Source: Athalassotoga saccharophila (GTDB lineage Bacteria; Thermotogota; Thermotogae; Mesoaciditogales; Mesoaciditogaceae). Taken from it: a stretch of 64,000 bases of DNA. Both the position numbers and the translations under genes were made by a program. The stretch is from NCBI RefSeq assembly GCF_009936215.1, contig NZ_AP019551.1, positions 1 to 64,000 on the forward strand, read 5' to 3'. Under the pieces are notes generated by a model. That model made no database searches. It saw nothing but the letters and a program-made list of their open reading frames with translations, and was not told where the DNA came from. Of this stretch, positions 8,973 through 16,955 are shown in pieces (the first letter of the stretch is position 1; the number at the start of each line of letters is the position of its first letter).

Positions 8973-9110
8973 ATCCAAAATCAGTCAAAATCGAGAAAGT
9001 TAAAGACAAAAGTCTCTTACTTTTCATCTCTCACTTTTTGCTCCGCTCGCTACCAGCCACGCGCTACGTGAAAGCCTTCCCGATCGATAATTCCTTTGGC
9101 ACACGAATCC
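8973..9110. other. Intergenic region with degenerate repeat-like sequence, no gene seen
   Basis: This part of the 326-base gap between lacI and moxR holds no open frame with a start site. It carries GCTACCAGCCACGCGCTAC (about 9042-9060), which resembles the sequence next to the Rpn-gene repeats near 53.2 kb (about 16 of 20 matching positions). Confidence 0.4.
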
Positions 9111-9139
9111 TTGATTTTTAACGCTGAATGTGTTATTAT
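9111..9139 (+). promoter_or_regulatory. Promoter of the moxR operon
   Basis: A -35 TTGATT (9111-9116), 17-base spacer and -10 TATTAT (9134-9139) preceded by TGT, giving an extended -10. The transcript would begin at about 9145, right at the first base of the riboswitch-like helix. Confidence 0.75.
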
Positions 9140-9144
9140 ATTTT

Positions 9145-9206
9145 ATGGTGGAGGAGTTCACCATAAATGCTCGAAAGCCAATGACTCCTAAATGGGAGTC
9201 ATTTTT
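9145..9206 (+). ncRNA. Fluoride (crcB-type) riboswitch-like leader with intrinsic terminator
   Basis: The leader matches the crcB fold: helix P1 ATGGTG (9145-9150) with CACCAT (9159-9164); a short P2, GCT (9169-9171) with AGC (9176-9178), around loop CGAA; and a pseudoknot of GGAGT (9153-9157) with ACTCC (9184-9188). Conserved AATG followed by CTCCTA (9180-9190) is kept. The ACTCC strand is also the end of the 5' arm of a 9-bp terminator, AATGACTCC (9180-9188) with GGAGTCATT (9195-9203), followed by T-rich sequence. So pseudoknot formation and termination exclude each other, as in known fluoride riboswitches. Two core positions differ: the usual GAUG reads GGAG, and the partner U of the changed A reads C, a paired change. 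It may be a variant with altered ligand preference. Confidence 0.72.
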
Positions 9207-9222
9207 ATTTGGAGGGGACAAA

Positions 9223-10173
9223 ATGGATATCGTTGATCTCAAAAATCGTGTTGTTGAGAATATATCAAAGGTTATCTTTGGGAAGTCAGATTCAATTGAA
9301 AAACTTTTGATATCCTTTATGATAGGAGGACACGTGCTTCTCGAAGATGTGCCCGGGACAGGTAAAACGGTCCTTGCGAGGGCCTTTGCGATCTCTTTGG
9401 GACTGAATTTTACACGTGTCCAGTTCACTCCAGACCTTTTGCCAACTGATCTGACCGGTCTTTCAATTTACGATAGAGAAAAAGGGGATTTTGTCTTCAA
9501 ACCGGGCCCGATCTTTACGGACATACTTCTCGCTGACGAGATAAACAGGGCAACGCCAAGGACACAGTCCGCGCTTTTGGAAGCAATGGCCGAAAATCAG
9601 GTTACAATAGACGGAGTTACACACAAATTGAGCGATAATTTTTTCGTAATGGCAACACAAAATCCAATAGAATACGAAGGCACCTTTCCCCTTCCAGAGG
9701 CACAACTCGATAGATTTGCCTTCATGATGAAGATAGGGTATCCAGACAAAAATGGAGAGATGGAAATGTTAACATCCCAGATGGATCATCATCCCATAAA
9801 AGACGTTAAACCCGTTTTGAACAAAGATGAAGTTTATTTCTTAAGGAATGCGATAAAGAATGTCTACGTAGATGACACCATCAAGGACTACATAATCTCG
9901 ATCGTCTCGCATACTCGTTTCAACAAAGAACTTTACTTAGGCGCAAGTCCAAGAGCCTCGATCAATCTCATGAAAGGATCGATGGCTTACGCTCTTTTGA
10001 AAGGAAGAAATTACGTTGTACCAGATGACGTAAAGGCTTTAATGAGGGAGGTGCTTTATCACAGGCTTATCCTGACCTCGGAGGCGAGAGTGAGAATGAG
10101 ACATGTCGATGATGTCCTCGAAGAAATAAAAGAAGAAGTTCCTGTTCCTGTGATAAAAAAAGATGAGGTATAG
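9223..10173 (+). CDS. MoxR-family AAA+ ATPase
   Basis: Cytosolic chaperone-like ATPase of 316 residues. Walker A GTGKT is at 45-49 and Walker B LLADEINRA at about 102-110, followed by the family motif TPRTQSALLEAMAE. MoxR proteins remodel or mature partner proteins, often ones with VWA or DUF58 domains, and DUF58 is the next gene. I start it at the ATG at 9223 because GGAGGGG lies 7 bases upstream. A longer in-frame ORF starting at 9130 would run through the riboswitch-like leader and begins before the predicted transcript, so I reject it. The last 11 bases overlap the DUF58 gene. Confidence 0.95.
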   Translation: MDIVDLKNRVVENISKVIFGKSDSIEKLLISFMIGGHVLLEDVPGTGKTVLARAFAISLGLNFTRVQFTPDLLPTDLTGLSIYDREKGDFVFKPGPIFTDILLADEINRATPRTQSALLEAMAENQVTIDGVTHKLSDNFFVMATQNPIEYEGTFPLPEAQLDRFAFMMKIGYPDKNGEMEMLTSQMDHHPIKDVKPVLNKDEVYFLRNAIKNVYVDDTIKDYIISIVSHTRFNKELYLGASPRASINLMKGSMAYALLKGRNYVVPDDVKALMREVLYHRLILTSEARVRMRHVDDVLEEIKEEVPVPVIKKDEV

Positions 10174-11431
10174 CGTATCTTCGCTTGTTGTTTTCACCAT
10201 TTTAACTATAATTCTTGCTTTCATCGCTTTGGGACCTTTCTTCTTCTTTCTTTTAACTGTAGATATTTTTTTCTGGATATATTTCTTTTTTGTAAGAAAA
10301 GCGGTCAAATCCCTCGAGGTAAGATCGACTGTTTTTCCATCGAGAGTCTTCACGGACGATGAGGTAAAATGCGAAACAAAAATAAAAAATATGTCCAATG
10401 TTCCGCTTTTAATCGAAATTAACGATCTCTCCTCGGATGGCTATCTCGTTTTTGGAAATAAAGAGATGTCCGGCCTTCTTGAAAATGAAATTATGACACT
10501 TTCTTACACCATGAAATTCAGAACGCGCGGAGAACATTCTTTTAACGATATAAAAATACATGTCAACGGTTTTCTCAAGTTGTTCTCGATAGATAGAAAC
10601 GTCTCTTTGGAAAGAAAAATACTCGTATTTCCCCAGATACTTCCGATTGAAAAGATGAATATGCAGCTTATAGACCCGGTCTCTGGCAGAAAGACTGACT
10701 TCAAAATTCTCGAAGATTCATCACGAATCGTCGGAGTAAGAGAGTATTACAACGAACCATTTCAAAAGATTCACTGGAAGGCGAGTGCCCATACGGGAGA
10801 ATTGATGGTAAAGGAATACGAATACACCGGATCTTCAAGGGTAATTATGTACGTTGATTACAATCTGCCAGAGGGGATATACGCAAGAAACGTGTGGGCT
10901 CACATAAGAAAGGATTATGAAGAATACGCATCCATGGCCGCATCTGGATTCGTGAAATATTTTTACGATAGAGGCATTCCGGTGAATTTGAAGGTCATGG
11001 CCGACAAAGTTTACACGGTAAAGGACAAAGATTATATTCCTTACTTAGAAGTTCTCGCGCGTGCAAGAGGCATAGACGATCCTTCCGAATCCCTTTTGCT
11101 TCAAAATAATATAACATCCGACATCTTTTCGATGTCAAGAACGTCCACGATAATAATTATATCGATATACCTTACAGACGAGATTATACCCAAATTACTC
11201 ATGGCAAGGTCTCGAGTTGCACAGTTAAATGTTTTTGTGATCCCATACGGATTTAGGATGCCTTACGAGAAAAAGTACGACACTTATTCAGTTCTGCCTT
11301 CGGAGATAAAAAGGCTAAAGGATAGAAGTGCCGTATTGATCGAAAATAACGTTATGATCCACGTCTTGCTGGATAACGAATCCTTTGACGAGGCGATAAA
11401 GAGATATGAAAAAACGATGGACACTTTTTAA
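10163..11431 (+). CDS. DUF58 membrane-anchored protein
   Basis: Protein of 422 residues with two N-terminal membrane helices (about 8-45), an extracytoplasmic-type beta domain and the DUF58 core. The family motif is visible at about 194-215 (REYYNEPFQKIHWKASA, then ELMVKEYE). The C-terminal half resembles a VWA-like fold, the kind of partner that MoxR ATPases act on. It overlaps moxR by 11 bases and the next gene by 26, which indicates tight translational coupling. The biochemical role of DUF58 proteins is poorly defined; links to envelope stability and stress tolerance are known from related MoxR clusters. I see no clear Shine-Dalgarno site. Confidence 0.88.
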   Translation: MRYSVSSLVVFTILTIILAFIALGPFFFFLLTVDIFFWIYFFFVRKAVKSLEVRSTVFPSRVFTDDEVKCETKIKNMSNVPLLIEINDLSSDGYLVFGNKEMSGLLENEIMTLSYTMKFRTRGEHSFNDIKIHVNGFLKLFSIDRNVSLERKILVFPQILPIEKMNMQLIDPVSGRKTDFKILEDSSRIVGVREYYNEPFQKIHWKASAHTGELMVKEYEYTGSSRVIMYVDYNLPEGIYARNVWAHIRKDYEEYASMAASGFVKYFYDRGIPVNLKVMADKVYTVKDKDYIPYLEVLARARGIDDPSESLLLQNNITSDIFSMSRTSTIIIISIYLTDEIIPKLLMARSRVAQLNVFVIPYGFRMPYEKKYDTYSVLPSEIKRLKDRSAVLIENNVMIHVLLDNESFDEAIKRYEKTMDTF

Positions 11432-12836
11432 CGTATCCTGGCTTATTGCCTTTGTAATACTTCTGAGTTATCTTATGGGAATCGCCTTGATAGGATTCGC
11501 CTTCTTGATCGTGGCAGGAGTCTTTTTGTGGCTTTTGTACAGATCAAAATCTGAAGCGCCATGGGTTGTGTGGATCATTCCATACTTTTTTTCAATCATA
11601 ATCTTTTTATGGTTTTTCAATGGTGGAAATTTTCTCAACTTCGTCTTTCATAACTTCTATCTCTTGCTAAAAGACTGGTTTTCATATCCATTTCCACCGT
11701 CCGGATCTACGATAATCTTGGCTATAGTGTCTTACTTTGTGGTTTATCTTGTGTCTGCCAACATAAGAAAGAAATTTAACTCTTCCATTGTTCTTGCCAT
11801 AACGGCCGCAACAATTGGCATAGTAGCCCAATTTATAAATCCATTTGTAACTTTGGGAATGGCGACTTTATTTCTCTTTTCCATCGTGCTTAACTCGCTA
11901 TATGATGGGATAATTCACAGGTCGACACTTAAAATGGTAGGAATAATTCTGATCGCATTTTTAGCGATATTTTTTGTAACTTTGACGGTAAGGCCGATCT
12001 CACCTTTACAAAACGTATTCACATTTTCACCGTCTACCCCTACCACAGTTCACGCATCTCCATCAAGAGTTATAGTGCATATGCAAAGTGTCCCGGTCTC
12101 TCCTCAACCGGCCAAGAATATCTCTTCAACTTTTTATATGGAATGGGTTTACAACATTTTACTTTACACAGTTGGTATTTTTTCAATAGCCTCAAGTGCT
12201 ATTTTTATTTATTTTTTCATAAAGTACAGAGAGACAAGAAAGAAAAACATAAAAGGTCTCATTACCGTAATATGGATGATCGTATCAATCCTTTTTATTT
12301 TCGTATTGGTACTTTATTTTATAGGAATTCCGAAACATTCCGTGACTCCACCTTTAGAAATGCATGAGCATGAACAAGGCATAACCTATCTTGCGTCAAT
12401 CTCAAACGCTACACCTGTAAAAGTTACGAATTACTCTATCCCTCCCTTTTTCTTTCTGGTGATCCTCTTTATAGTTGGAGCCGTTGTGGTTATGATAATC
12501 TACAACGTATTCAAATACGGAATTCCAATCGAAAGGGCAGGAGAAAAAGAGGAATCTGAAGGAAAACAGGATTTTGAATTCAAAAAGGAGGATTTGAACT
12601 TCTCGGGTCCTCCAGACAAGACAGTTTTGTTCTATTACAACGTCTTAAGAAAAAAAATAGGGGATCCATCGCTGACCCCTTATGAATTCGCAGATTATCT
12701 AAGTAAATACGTTGAAAAAAGCACATCAGAAAAGATGACAGAAATCTTTGTAAAGTTAAGATACGCGCGTAAAAAGATCACAGAGGAAGAATCTCAATTT
12801 TTCAAAGAAACGGTTACGAGTATACTCAAACTTTGA
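11406..12836 (+). CDS. Polytopic membrane protein with C-terminal DUF4129-like domain
   Basis: Integral membrane protein of 476 residues with about ten membrane helices and a cytosolic C-terminal segment (about 395-475, starting DKTVLFYYNVLRKK) that looks like DUF4129. In MoxR-DUF58 clusters this place is usually taken by a TgpA-like protein with membrane helices, an extracytoplasmic transglutaminase domain and DUF4129. Here the two loops that could hold the enzyme (about 205-240 and 310-345) are only some 40 residues long, and I find no Cys-His-Asp pattern, so the transglutaminase is probably missing. It is the last gene of the riboswitch-controlled operon. Domain assignment rests on context and weak motif similarity. 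Confidence 0.75.
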   Translation: MKKRWTLFNVSWLIAFVILLSYLMGIALIGFAFLIVAGVFLWLLYRSKSEAPWVVWIIPYFFSIIIFLWFFNGGNFLNFVFHNFYLLLKDWFSYPFPPSGSTIILAIVSYFVVYLVSANIRKKFNSSIVLAITAATIGIVAQFINPFVTLGMATLFLFSIVLNSLYDGIIHRSTLKMVGIILIAFLAIFFVTLTVRPISPLQNVFTFSPSTPTTVHASPSRVIVHMQSVPVSPQPAKNISSTFYMEWVYNILLYTVGIFSIASSAIFIYFFIKYRETRKKNIKGLITVIWMIVSILFIFVLVLYFIGIPKHSVTPPLEMHEHEQGITYLASISNATPVKVTNYSIPPFFFLVILFIVGAVVVMIIYNVFKYGIPIERAGEKEESEGKQDFEFKKEDLNFSGPPDKTVLFYYNVLRKKIGDPSLTPYEFADYLSKYVEKSTSEKMTEIFVKLRYARKKITEEESQFFKETVTSILKL

Positions 12837-12867
12837 TCAAATCATCTTCGATCAAAGTTTGAGTATA
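12821..12867. terminator. Inverted repeat shared by two convergent gene ends
   Basis: Perfect 18-bp inverted repeat (12821-12838 and 12850-12867) with an 11-base loop. Each arm carries the last codons and the TGA stop of one of the convergent genes, so both proteins end in Ile-Leu-Lys-Leu. There is no clear T run on either strand. It may act as a two-way terminator or as a 3'-end stabiliser. Confidence 0.6.
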
Positions 12868-13937
12868 TCTGGTCTTTTGTAGATTCTCCCGTCGATATTT
12901 ACCTCTTTGTAAGGCCAATTACTTTTTGGATAAAAACTCAAAAGTTTCATTCCATTTTCGAGTTTCACGTATGTGTCTTCTAATTTGGTGCCCGTTATGG
13001 TTGGATTCCATGCAAAGACCATTCCATTTGTTATCTCGAATGGCATATGAGGAGTGGCAACAAGTTCGCGAGTTTTATATCCCGCTATTCCTCCTTGATG
13101 GTGTAATTTCCATTCGTCAGGATAACCGTAAGAGGCATAACTTTTCTCTATCTCAAAGAAGATATGCCCCATCGAGTTCATCCTGTAAGTTGCATCGAGT
13201 ATGTTTGCCTCGACTTCCATGTTTTTTAGGTACTGATTTTCGAATTGAGGATCCTTACCAAATTCGACTGTTCTCGTCGAAGAGATCACAAGGCCGTATT
13301 TTTTGGCACATATAGAGGCAAAGCACCTTTTCCCGATCTTTACCTCGCGCGGAAGGTTATGCCTGTATTTTGTTCTGCTCTCATCACCAAAAACAAGGAC
13401 AAGAAGAGAATCGAGACCATGGGCCGCGACTTCATTCTCGATGATGCCCTTTGCCTGAATTTCGGTCATTTCAGGCTTTATCTCAAGCATTGCCTTTTCG
13501 AGGGCAATCGCACTTCTCTCTCCAACTTCGCCGTATCTTTGAATCTCGTACTCGCTGAGTTTGATCCTCGAATTGAATAGGAAATTCGCGAATTGAGGAT
13601 CTTCTTCGTAAAGGATATTCTGATCGTCGACAATTTTTTTGATACTTTCCCTTGGATCTGTAAACCAGTCGAATTCAACGATCTTGAAATTCGATGGCAA
13701 TTCCTCATTTTTCATTCTCGTTGTTTCTATGTTTTTTGTCAAGATGTAAGATTCGTCAGTAGTTATGAGTGCCCAAGCCGCACCAACGGAATCCGTAAGA
13801 GCGACGTAAGATCGAGCGCCAGAGGTTATCCACGCGAAATTTTCTATTAAGGATAAGACCGCGCCTTTCTTATTTCTCTCTTTGATGTAAGTTTTAACAT
13901 TTTCTATTTTTCTTGCAACGTCTTCTTCCCTTGTCAA
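12852..13937 (-). CDS. M24-family (creatinase/aminopeptidase fold) protein lacking metal ligands
   Basis: Protein of 361 residues with the two-domain layout of Xaa-Pro aminopeptidases: a creatinase-like N-terminal domain (about 1-130) and a pita-bread domain. The conserved H of YRHNLP, HHQGG (H280) and the final E320 are kept. However, the two metal-binding Asp positions read Ser (about 208 and 219, in FASICAKKYG and SSTRTV), and the EPG motif reads NPT (N311). With three of five ligands changed, dinuclear metal chemistry is unlikely, so it may be a metal-free hydrolase like creatinase or a binding protein. It shares a 4-base overlap with the upstream ABC ATPase gene. Confidence 0.82.
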   Translation of the reverse strand: MTREEDVARKIENVKTYIKERNKKGAVLSLIENFAWITSGARSYVALTDSVGAAWALITTDESYILTKNIETTRMKNEELPSNFKIVEFDWFTDPRESIKKIVDDQNILYEEDPQFANFLFNSRIKLSEYEIQRYGEVGERSAIALEKAMLEIKPEMTEIQAKGIIENEVAAHGLDSLLVLVFGDESRTKYRHNLPREVKIGKRCFASICAKKYGLVISSTRTVEFGKDPQFENQYLKNMEVEANILDATYRMNSMGHIFFEIEKSYASYGYPDEWKLHHQGGIAGYKTRELVATPHMPFEITNGMVFAWNPTITGTKLEDTYVKLENGMKLLSFYPKSNWPYKEVNIDGRIYKRPDILKL

Positions 13938-14863
13938 TTTTTATCCCTGCCTTTATCTGTCAATTTTAAAAATAATCTGTCAAAATCACCTTTAGAAGAG
14001 TTTATCGACTTTAGAGATAGATTCGATTGCGCTATCATATTTATTATCATGTCGAGTTCTTGGGTTGTCGTGTAATTAAATACCACCTTTTGTCCTATTT
14101 TTTGTGCCTTTAATCCATTTTTCGAAAAGAGATCGTCTTGAAGATGATCCTCCACCTCTATCGTCAAAGTTTTTTCGGTAAGATTTTTAGAAAGGTCTTC
14201 CAACGTACCGAAAGCGACGAGATTACCGAAGTTAAGAATCGCAACTTTGTTTGCCATCTCTTCGACTTCTTTGAGAATATGGGTTGTAAAAATCACCGTC
14301 TTTCCCCTGCCATTAACCTCTTTCAAAAGATTCTTGATGGCCAGAGCACTCTTGATATCTAAAGATGCGGTAGGCTCATCCAAAAGAATCACGTCAGGAT
14401 CATTCATAAAAGCGCGCGCTATGTTAACTCTCTGCTTCATTCCGAAAGAAAATTCCTTTATCTTTTTATTTCTCCAATCCCACATTTCAACGCTTTTTAG
14501 GAATCTTTCGGCCCTTTCAAAAAGCACTTTTCTTGGAAGATGATACAACCCACCAAAGAAGATCATATTCTCCCACGCACTTAACTTGTCGTAAAGCAGG
14601 AAATTTTCTGGGACTATTCCTATTTTTTCTCTAACCTTTTTCGAATCCTTTTCTATATCGTACCCGCAAATCTCTACCTTTCCGCTGTAACCTTTCAGAA
14701 GTGTCGAAATTATCTTCATGAGTGTGGACTTCCCTGCCCCGTTAGGACCGAGAATGGCAAGGAAATCACCGATTTTAATTTCAAACGAAACATCCTGCAA
14801 CGATTGAAAATTACCGTATTTTTTAGATAAACCTTTAACCTCTATGCAATTCAAAAAAATCAC
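13934..14863 (-). CDS. ABC transporter ATP-binding protein
   Basis: Stand-alone ABC ATPase of 309 residues in the CcmA/NatA-like group. Walker A GPNGAGKST lies near 40-48, the signature FSFGMKQR near 140, Walker B VILLDEPTAS near 160, and the H-loop His in FTTHI. A C-terminal extension of about 90 residues follows, as in ATPases for ABC-2 type exporters. No obvious ABC-2 permease is adjacent; the membrane protein encoded upstream is the only candidate partner. Translation probably starts at GTG (14863), with GAAAGG close upstream. The stop overlaps the start of the M24-like gene by 4 bases. Confidence 0.88.
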   Translation of the reverse strand: MIFLNCIEVKGLSKKYGNFQSLQDVSFEIKIGDFLAILGPNGAGKSTLMKIISTLLKGYSGKVEICGYDIEKDSKKVREKIGIVPENFLLYDKLSAWENMIFFGGLYHLPRKVLFERAERFLKSVEMWDWRNKKIKEFSFGMKQRVNIARAFMNDPDVILLDEPTASLDIKSALAIKNLLKEVNGRGKTVIFTTHILKEVEEMANKVAILNFGNLVAFGTLEDLSKNLTEKTLTIEVEDHLQDDLFSKNGLKAQKIGQKVVFNYTTTQELDMIINMIAQSNLSLKSINSSKGDFDRLFLKLTDKGRDKN

Positions 14864-14918
14864 AAACCTTTCAATTTAAAATCTTCTAAATTATACCAAA
14901 CAAAGTTCAAAGTTCGAA

Positions 14919-15629
14919 TCATGGAATATGCCTTATAACGTTTAAAATGTAATCGACGACTCTTTTGAATGCTTTCGAACTCTCCCTCATCAAAGACTCG
15001 TAGGCTATCTCAAAGAAAAAGGTGAAATAAATAGCACCTATGCTAAAAATCGTGGAAAACGATAAACCGTAAACTGAAAAGACAACCACGCTTCCAAAGA
15101 TCAAGATTAAAGAGGATGGAACGTTAACTCTGCCACGAGAACTTATCTCGAATTTTTCAATGACATTGTGAATAAATTTCAAGAACAATTCTACAATTAA
15201 GGCAGAAAATCCAAAGGCAAGTATTACCCAAAAGTCTTTCAAAAAAGATGGAATCGAAAATCCAACCATCCATGAAAATTTAGAAAGGATAAGAATTAAC
15301 GAAGAAAAAATTGGAATTGAAGAAACGGCAAGTGGATAATCGTAAAATCTTATCAACAAAGACAGAGAAAGCGGTACCATGAATAAAATGAAAAAAAGCG
15401 ATCCGCCTATATCGTTAAAAGTGAATATGAAAACAGAGGAAACGATACTTACCTTTACCCATTCAGACAAAGATCTCCGCCCGGCGTAAAAGAGCGGTAT
15501 GAGACTTAAATAACTTATCGCCGTACCGATTCCAGTGATAAGTTGCATGGTATAGATCAAAGATGTCAGGCCGCCAAGTATAGCGCTTTCTGATATTTCA
15601 AGAATTCTATCAGGCTCGCTTTTAATCAC
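14919..15629 (-). CDS. Polytopic membrane protein of unknown function
   Basis: Not recognised. The 236-residue product has about seven hydrophobic segments, from the first near residue 20 to the last near 210, and a basic C-terminus (SSKAFKRVVDY). It starts at GTG with a strong GGAGGTGG site four bases upstream. It is first in a run with the ABC ATPase and the M24-like protein, so it could be a divergent ABC permease, but it shows no motif to prove that. The A+T-rich region upstream (15650-15690) contains TATAAT on the minus strand without a convincing -35. Confidence 0.7.
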   Translation of the reverse strand: MIKSEPDRILEISESAILGGLTSLIYTMQLITGIGTAISYLSLIPLFYAGRRSLSEWVKVSIVSSVFIFTFNDIGGSLFFILFMVPLSLSLLIRFYDYPLAVSSIPIFSSLILILSKFSWMVGFSIPSFLKDFWVILAFGFSALIVELFLKFIHNVIEKFEISSRGRVNVPSSLILIFGSVVVFSVYGLSFSTIFSIGAIYFTFFFEIAYESLMRESSKAFKRVVDYILNVIRHIP

Positions 15630-15708
15630 ACGACCACCTCCTCTTTAAAGCATGATCGGTGATGCATGACATTATCATATATATTATACATCTTCGAGCA
15701 ACTGATAA

Positions 15709-15738
15709 AATAAATTCCGGCACCTGCCGGAATTTATT
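15709..15738 (-). terminator. Intrinsic terminator of the mac/tolC operon
   Basis: 14-bp inverted repeat, arm AATAAATTCCGGCA, with a minimal loop. It overlaps the stop codon of the permease gene and is followed on the minus strand by TTTTATC. Confidence 0.8.
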
Positions 15739-16951
15739 CGTATCTTAAGGCTTCGACAGGACTCTTCTTTGAGGCAAGATATGCCGGATATAAACCGAAG
15801 AAAAGGCCTATTGCCACAGAGACTCCAAAGGATAAAACTATACTTGGCCAAGTTATGATAACCGTTAGTCCAAGTCCGGATGCAAGATATGTTACAATCG
15901 CCGCTATCAAGAAACTAAGACCAACTCCTATGGCACCGGCAACTATCGTTATGAACATGCTTTCGACCAAGAATTCAACCATTATTCTTCTTCTTGTCGC
16001 CCCCATTGCCATCTTTACTCCTATCTCCTTTGTCCTTTCGGTAACGGAGACAAGCATTATGTTCATTATTCCTATGCCTCCGACTACCATTGATATTGCG
16101 GCTATGGATGCGAGTAACAAAGTCAGCACATCTGTCGTTTGACTTACGGTGGAAAGAATTTGATTCTGACTTATAACCCTGTACTGATTGGTATTTTGCA
16201 GTCTCATGTAAAGTATATTGTTTATCTCATCGACGGCATTAAGGGCAGTTTGGGCCGATTTTGCAGAAGCGATGATTTGAGAGACACCACCATTGAGTTG
16301 GATCAATTTTGCCGCGGCAGTGGTGTATGGAATGATGAGCATGTTATCCGGGTTGAATGTGAGTTTGCTTCCCGTTTGCTGGAGTTCTCCGACTATTGTC
16401 AAAGGCACCTGAAAACTTCCAGTCGATACGTAAACGGTTTGACCGACAGGATCCTCATTTCCAAAGAGAGTTGTTGCGATCGTGTTTCCTATAACGGCGA
16501 CATTGGCATCGCTGTTCTCATCATTTTGATTCAAAAGTCTTCCACTCTGGAGTGGCAAATCCAAAATCGAGAAGGTGTCAGGATAGGCTCCCACAACTGT
16601 GACAACGGTATTTGTGGCCTGATATATGACGTTAAAACTTTTTTGAAGAATTGGAGTAACGTCTGCGACGTCAGGGGCCATCTGCTGGATATTTTGAACG
16701 TCCGTCTCCTGAAGAACACTTGTCAGGGCTACGGCCGCCCTTCCGCCAAATCCTCCCGTGAATCCCGGGGTTATTATTATAACGTTGGATCCTAAAGAAG
16801 AAATCCTTGCCGTTACATTTGCCGTTGTTCCGGCTCCTATAGCGATGGCGACTATCACGGCTATTACTCCTATCACTATTCCAAGCATCGAAAGGAAGGT
16901 CCTTAACTTGTCTTTTCCAAGAGATCTGAATGCCTCAAGCAAAATTTCCAT
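15734..16951 (-). CDS. MacB-type ABC transporter permease
   Basis: Permease of 405 residues with the MacB/LolC layout: one N-terminal membrane helix (about 18-42), a large periplasmic domain (about 45-280) and three C-terminal helices in the FtsX domain. The sequence between helices 2 and 3 has the family motif SVTERTKEIGVKMAMGA. Unlike E. coli MacB, the ATPase is a separate gene, 4 bases upstream. With the adaptor and outer-membrane proteins encoded upstream it should form a tripartite exporter that drives substrates from the periplasm across the outer envelope. Possible cargo includes peptides, macrolides or lipids, which the sequence does not decide. Confidence 0.93.
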   Translation of the reverse strand: MEILLEAFRSLGKDKLRTFLSMLGIVIGVIAVIVAIAIGAGTTANVTARISSLGSNVIIITPGFTGGFGGRAAVALTSVLQETDVQNIQQMAPDVADVTPILQKSFNVIYQATNTVVTVVGAYPDTFSILDLPLQSGRLLNQNDENSDANVAVIGNTIATTLFGNEDPVGQTVYVSTGSFQVPLTIVGELQQTGSKLTFNPDNMLIIPYTTAAAKLIQLNGGVSQIIASAKSAQTALNAVDEINNILYMRLQNTNQYRVISQNQILSTVSQTTDVLTLLLASIAAISMVVGGIGIMNIMLVSVTERTKEIGVKMAMGATRRRIMVEFLVESMFITIVAGAIGVGLSFLIAAIVTYLASGLGLTVIITWPSIVLSFGVSVAIGLFFGLYPAYLASKKSPVEALRYE

Positions 16952-16955
16952 AATC

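Noticed and set aside
9130-9222. Upstream extension of the MoxR frame to 9130
   Set aside because: The added codons fall in the riboswitch-like leader, begin before the predicted transcript start, and the ATG at 9223 has a strong ribosome site.
16139-16795. Long plus-strand open frame of 218 codons inside the permease gene
   Set aside because: It is a shadow of the MacB-type permease on the other strand. The permease frame has clear family motifs, a ribosome site and tight operon spacing; this frame has none.
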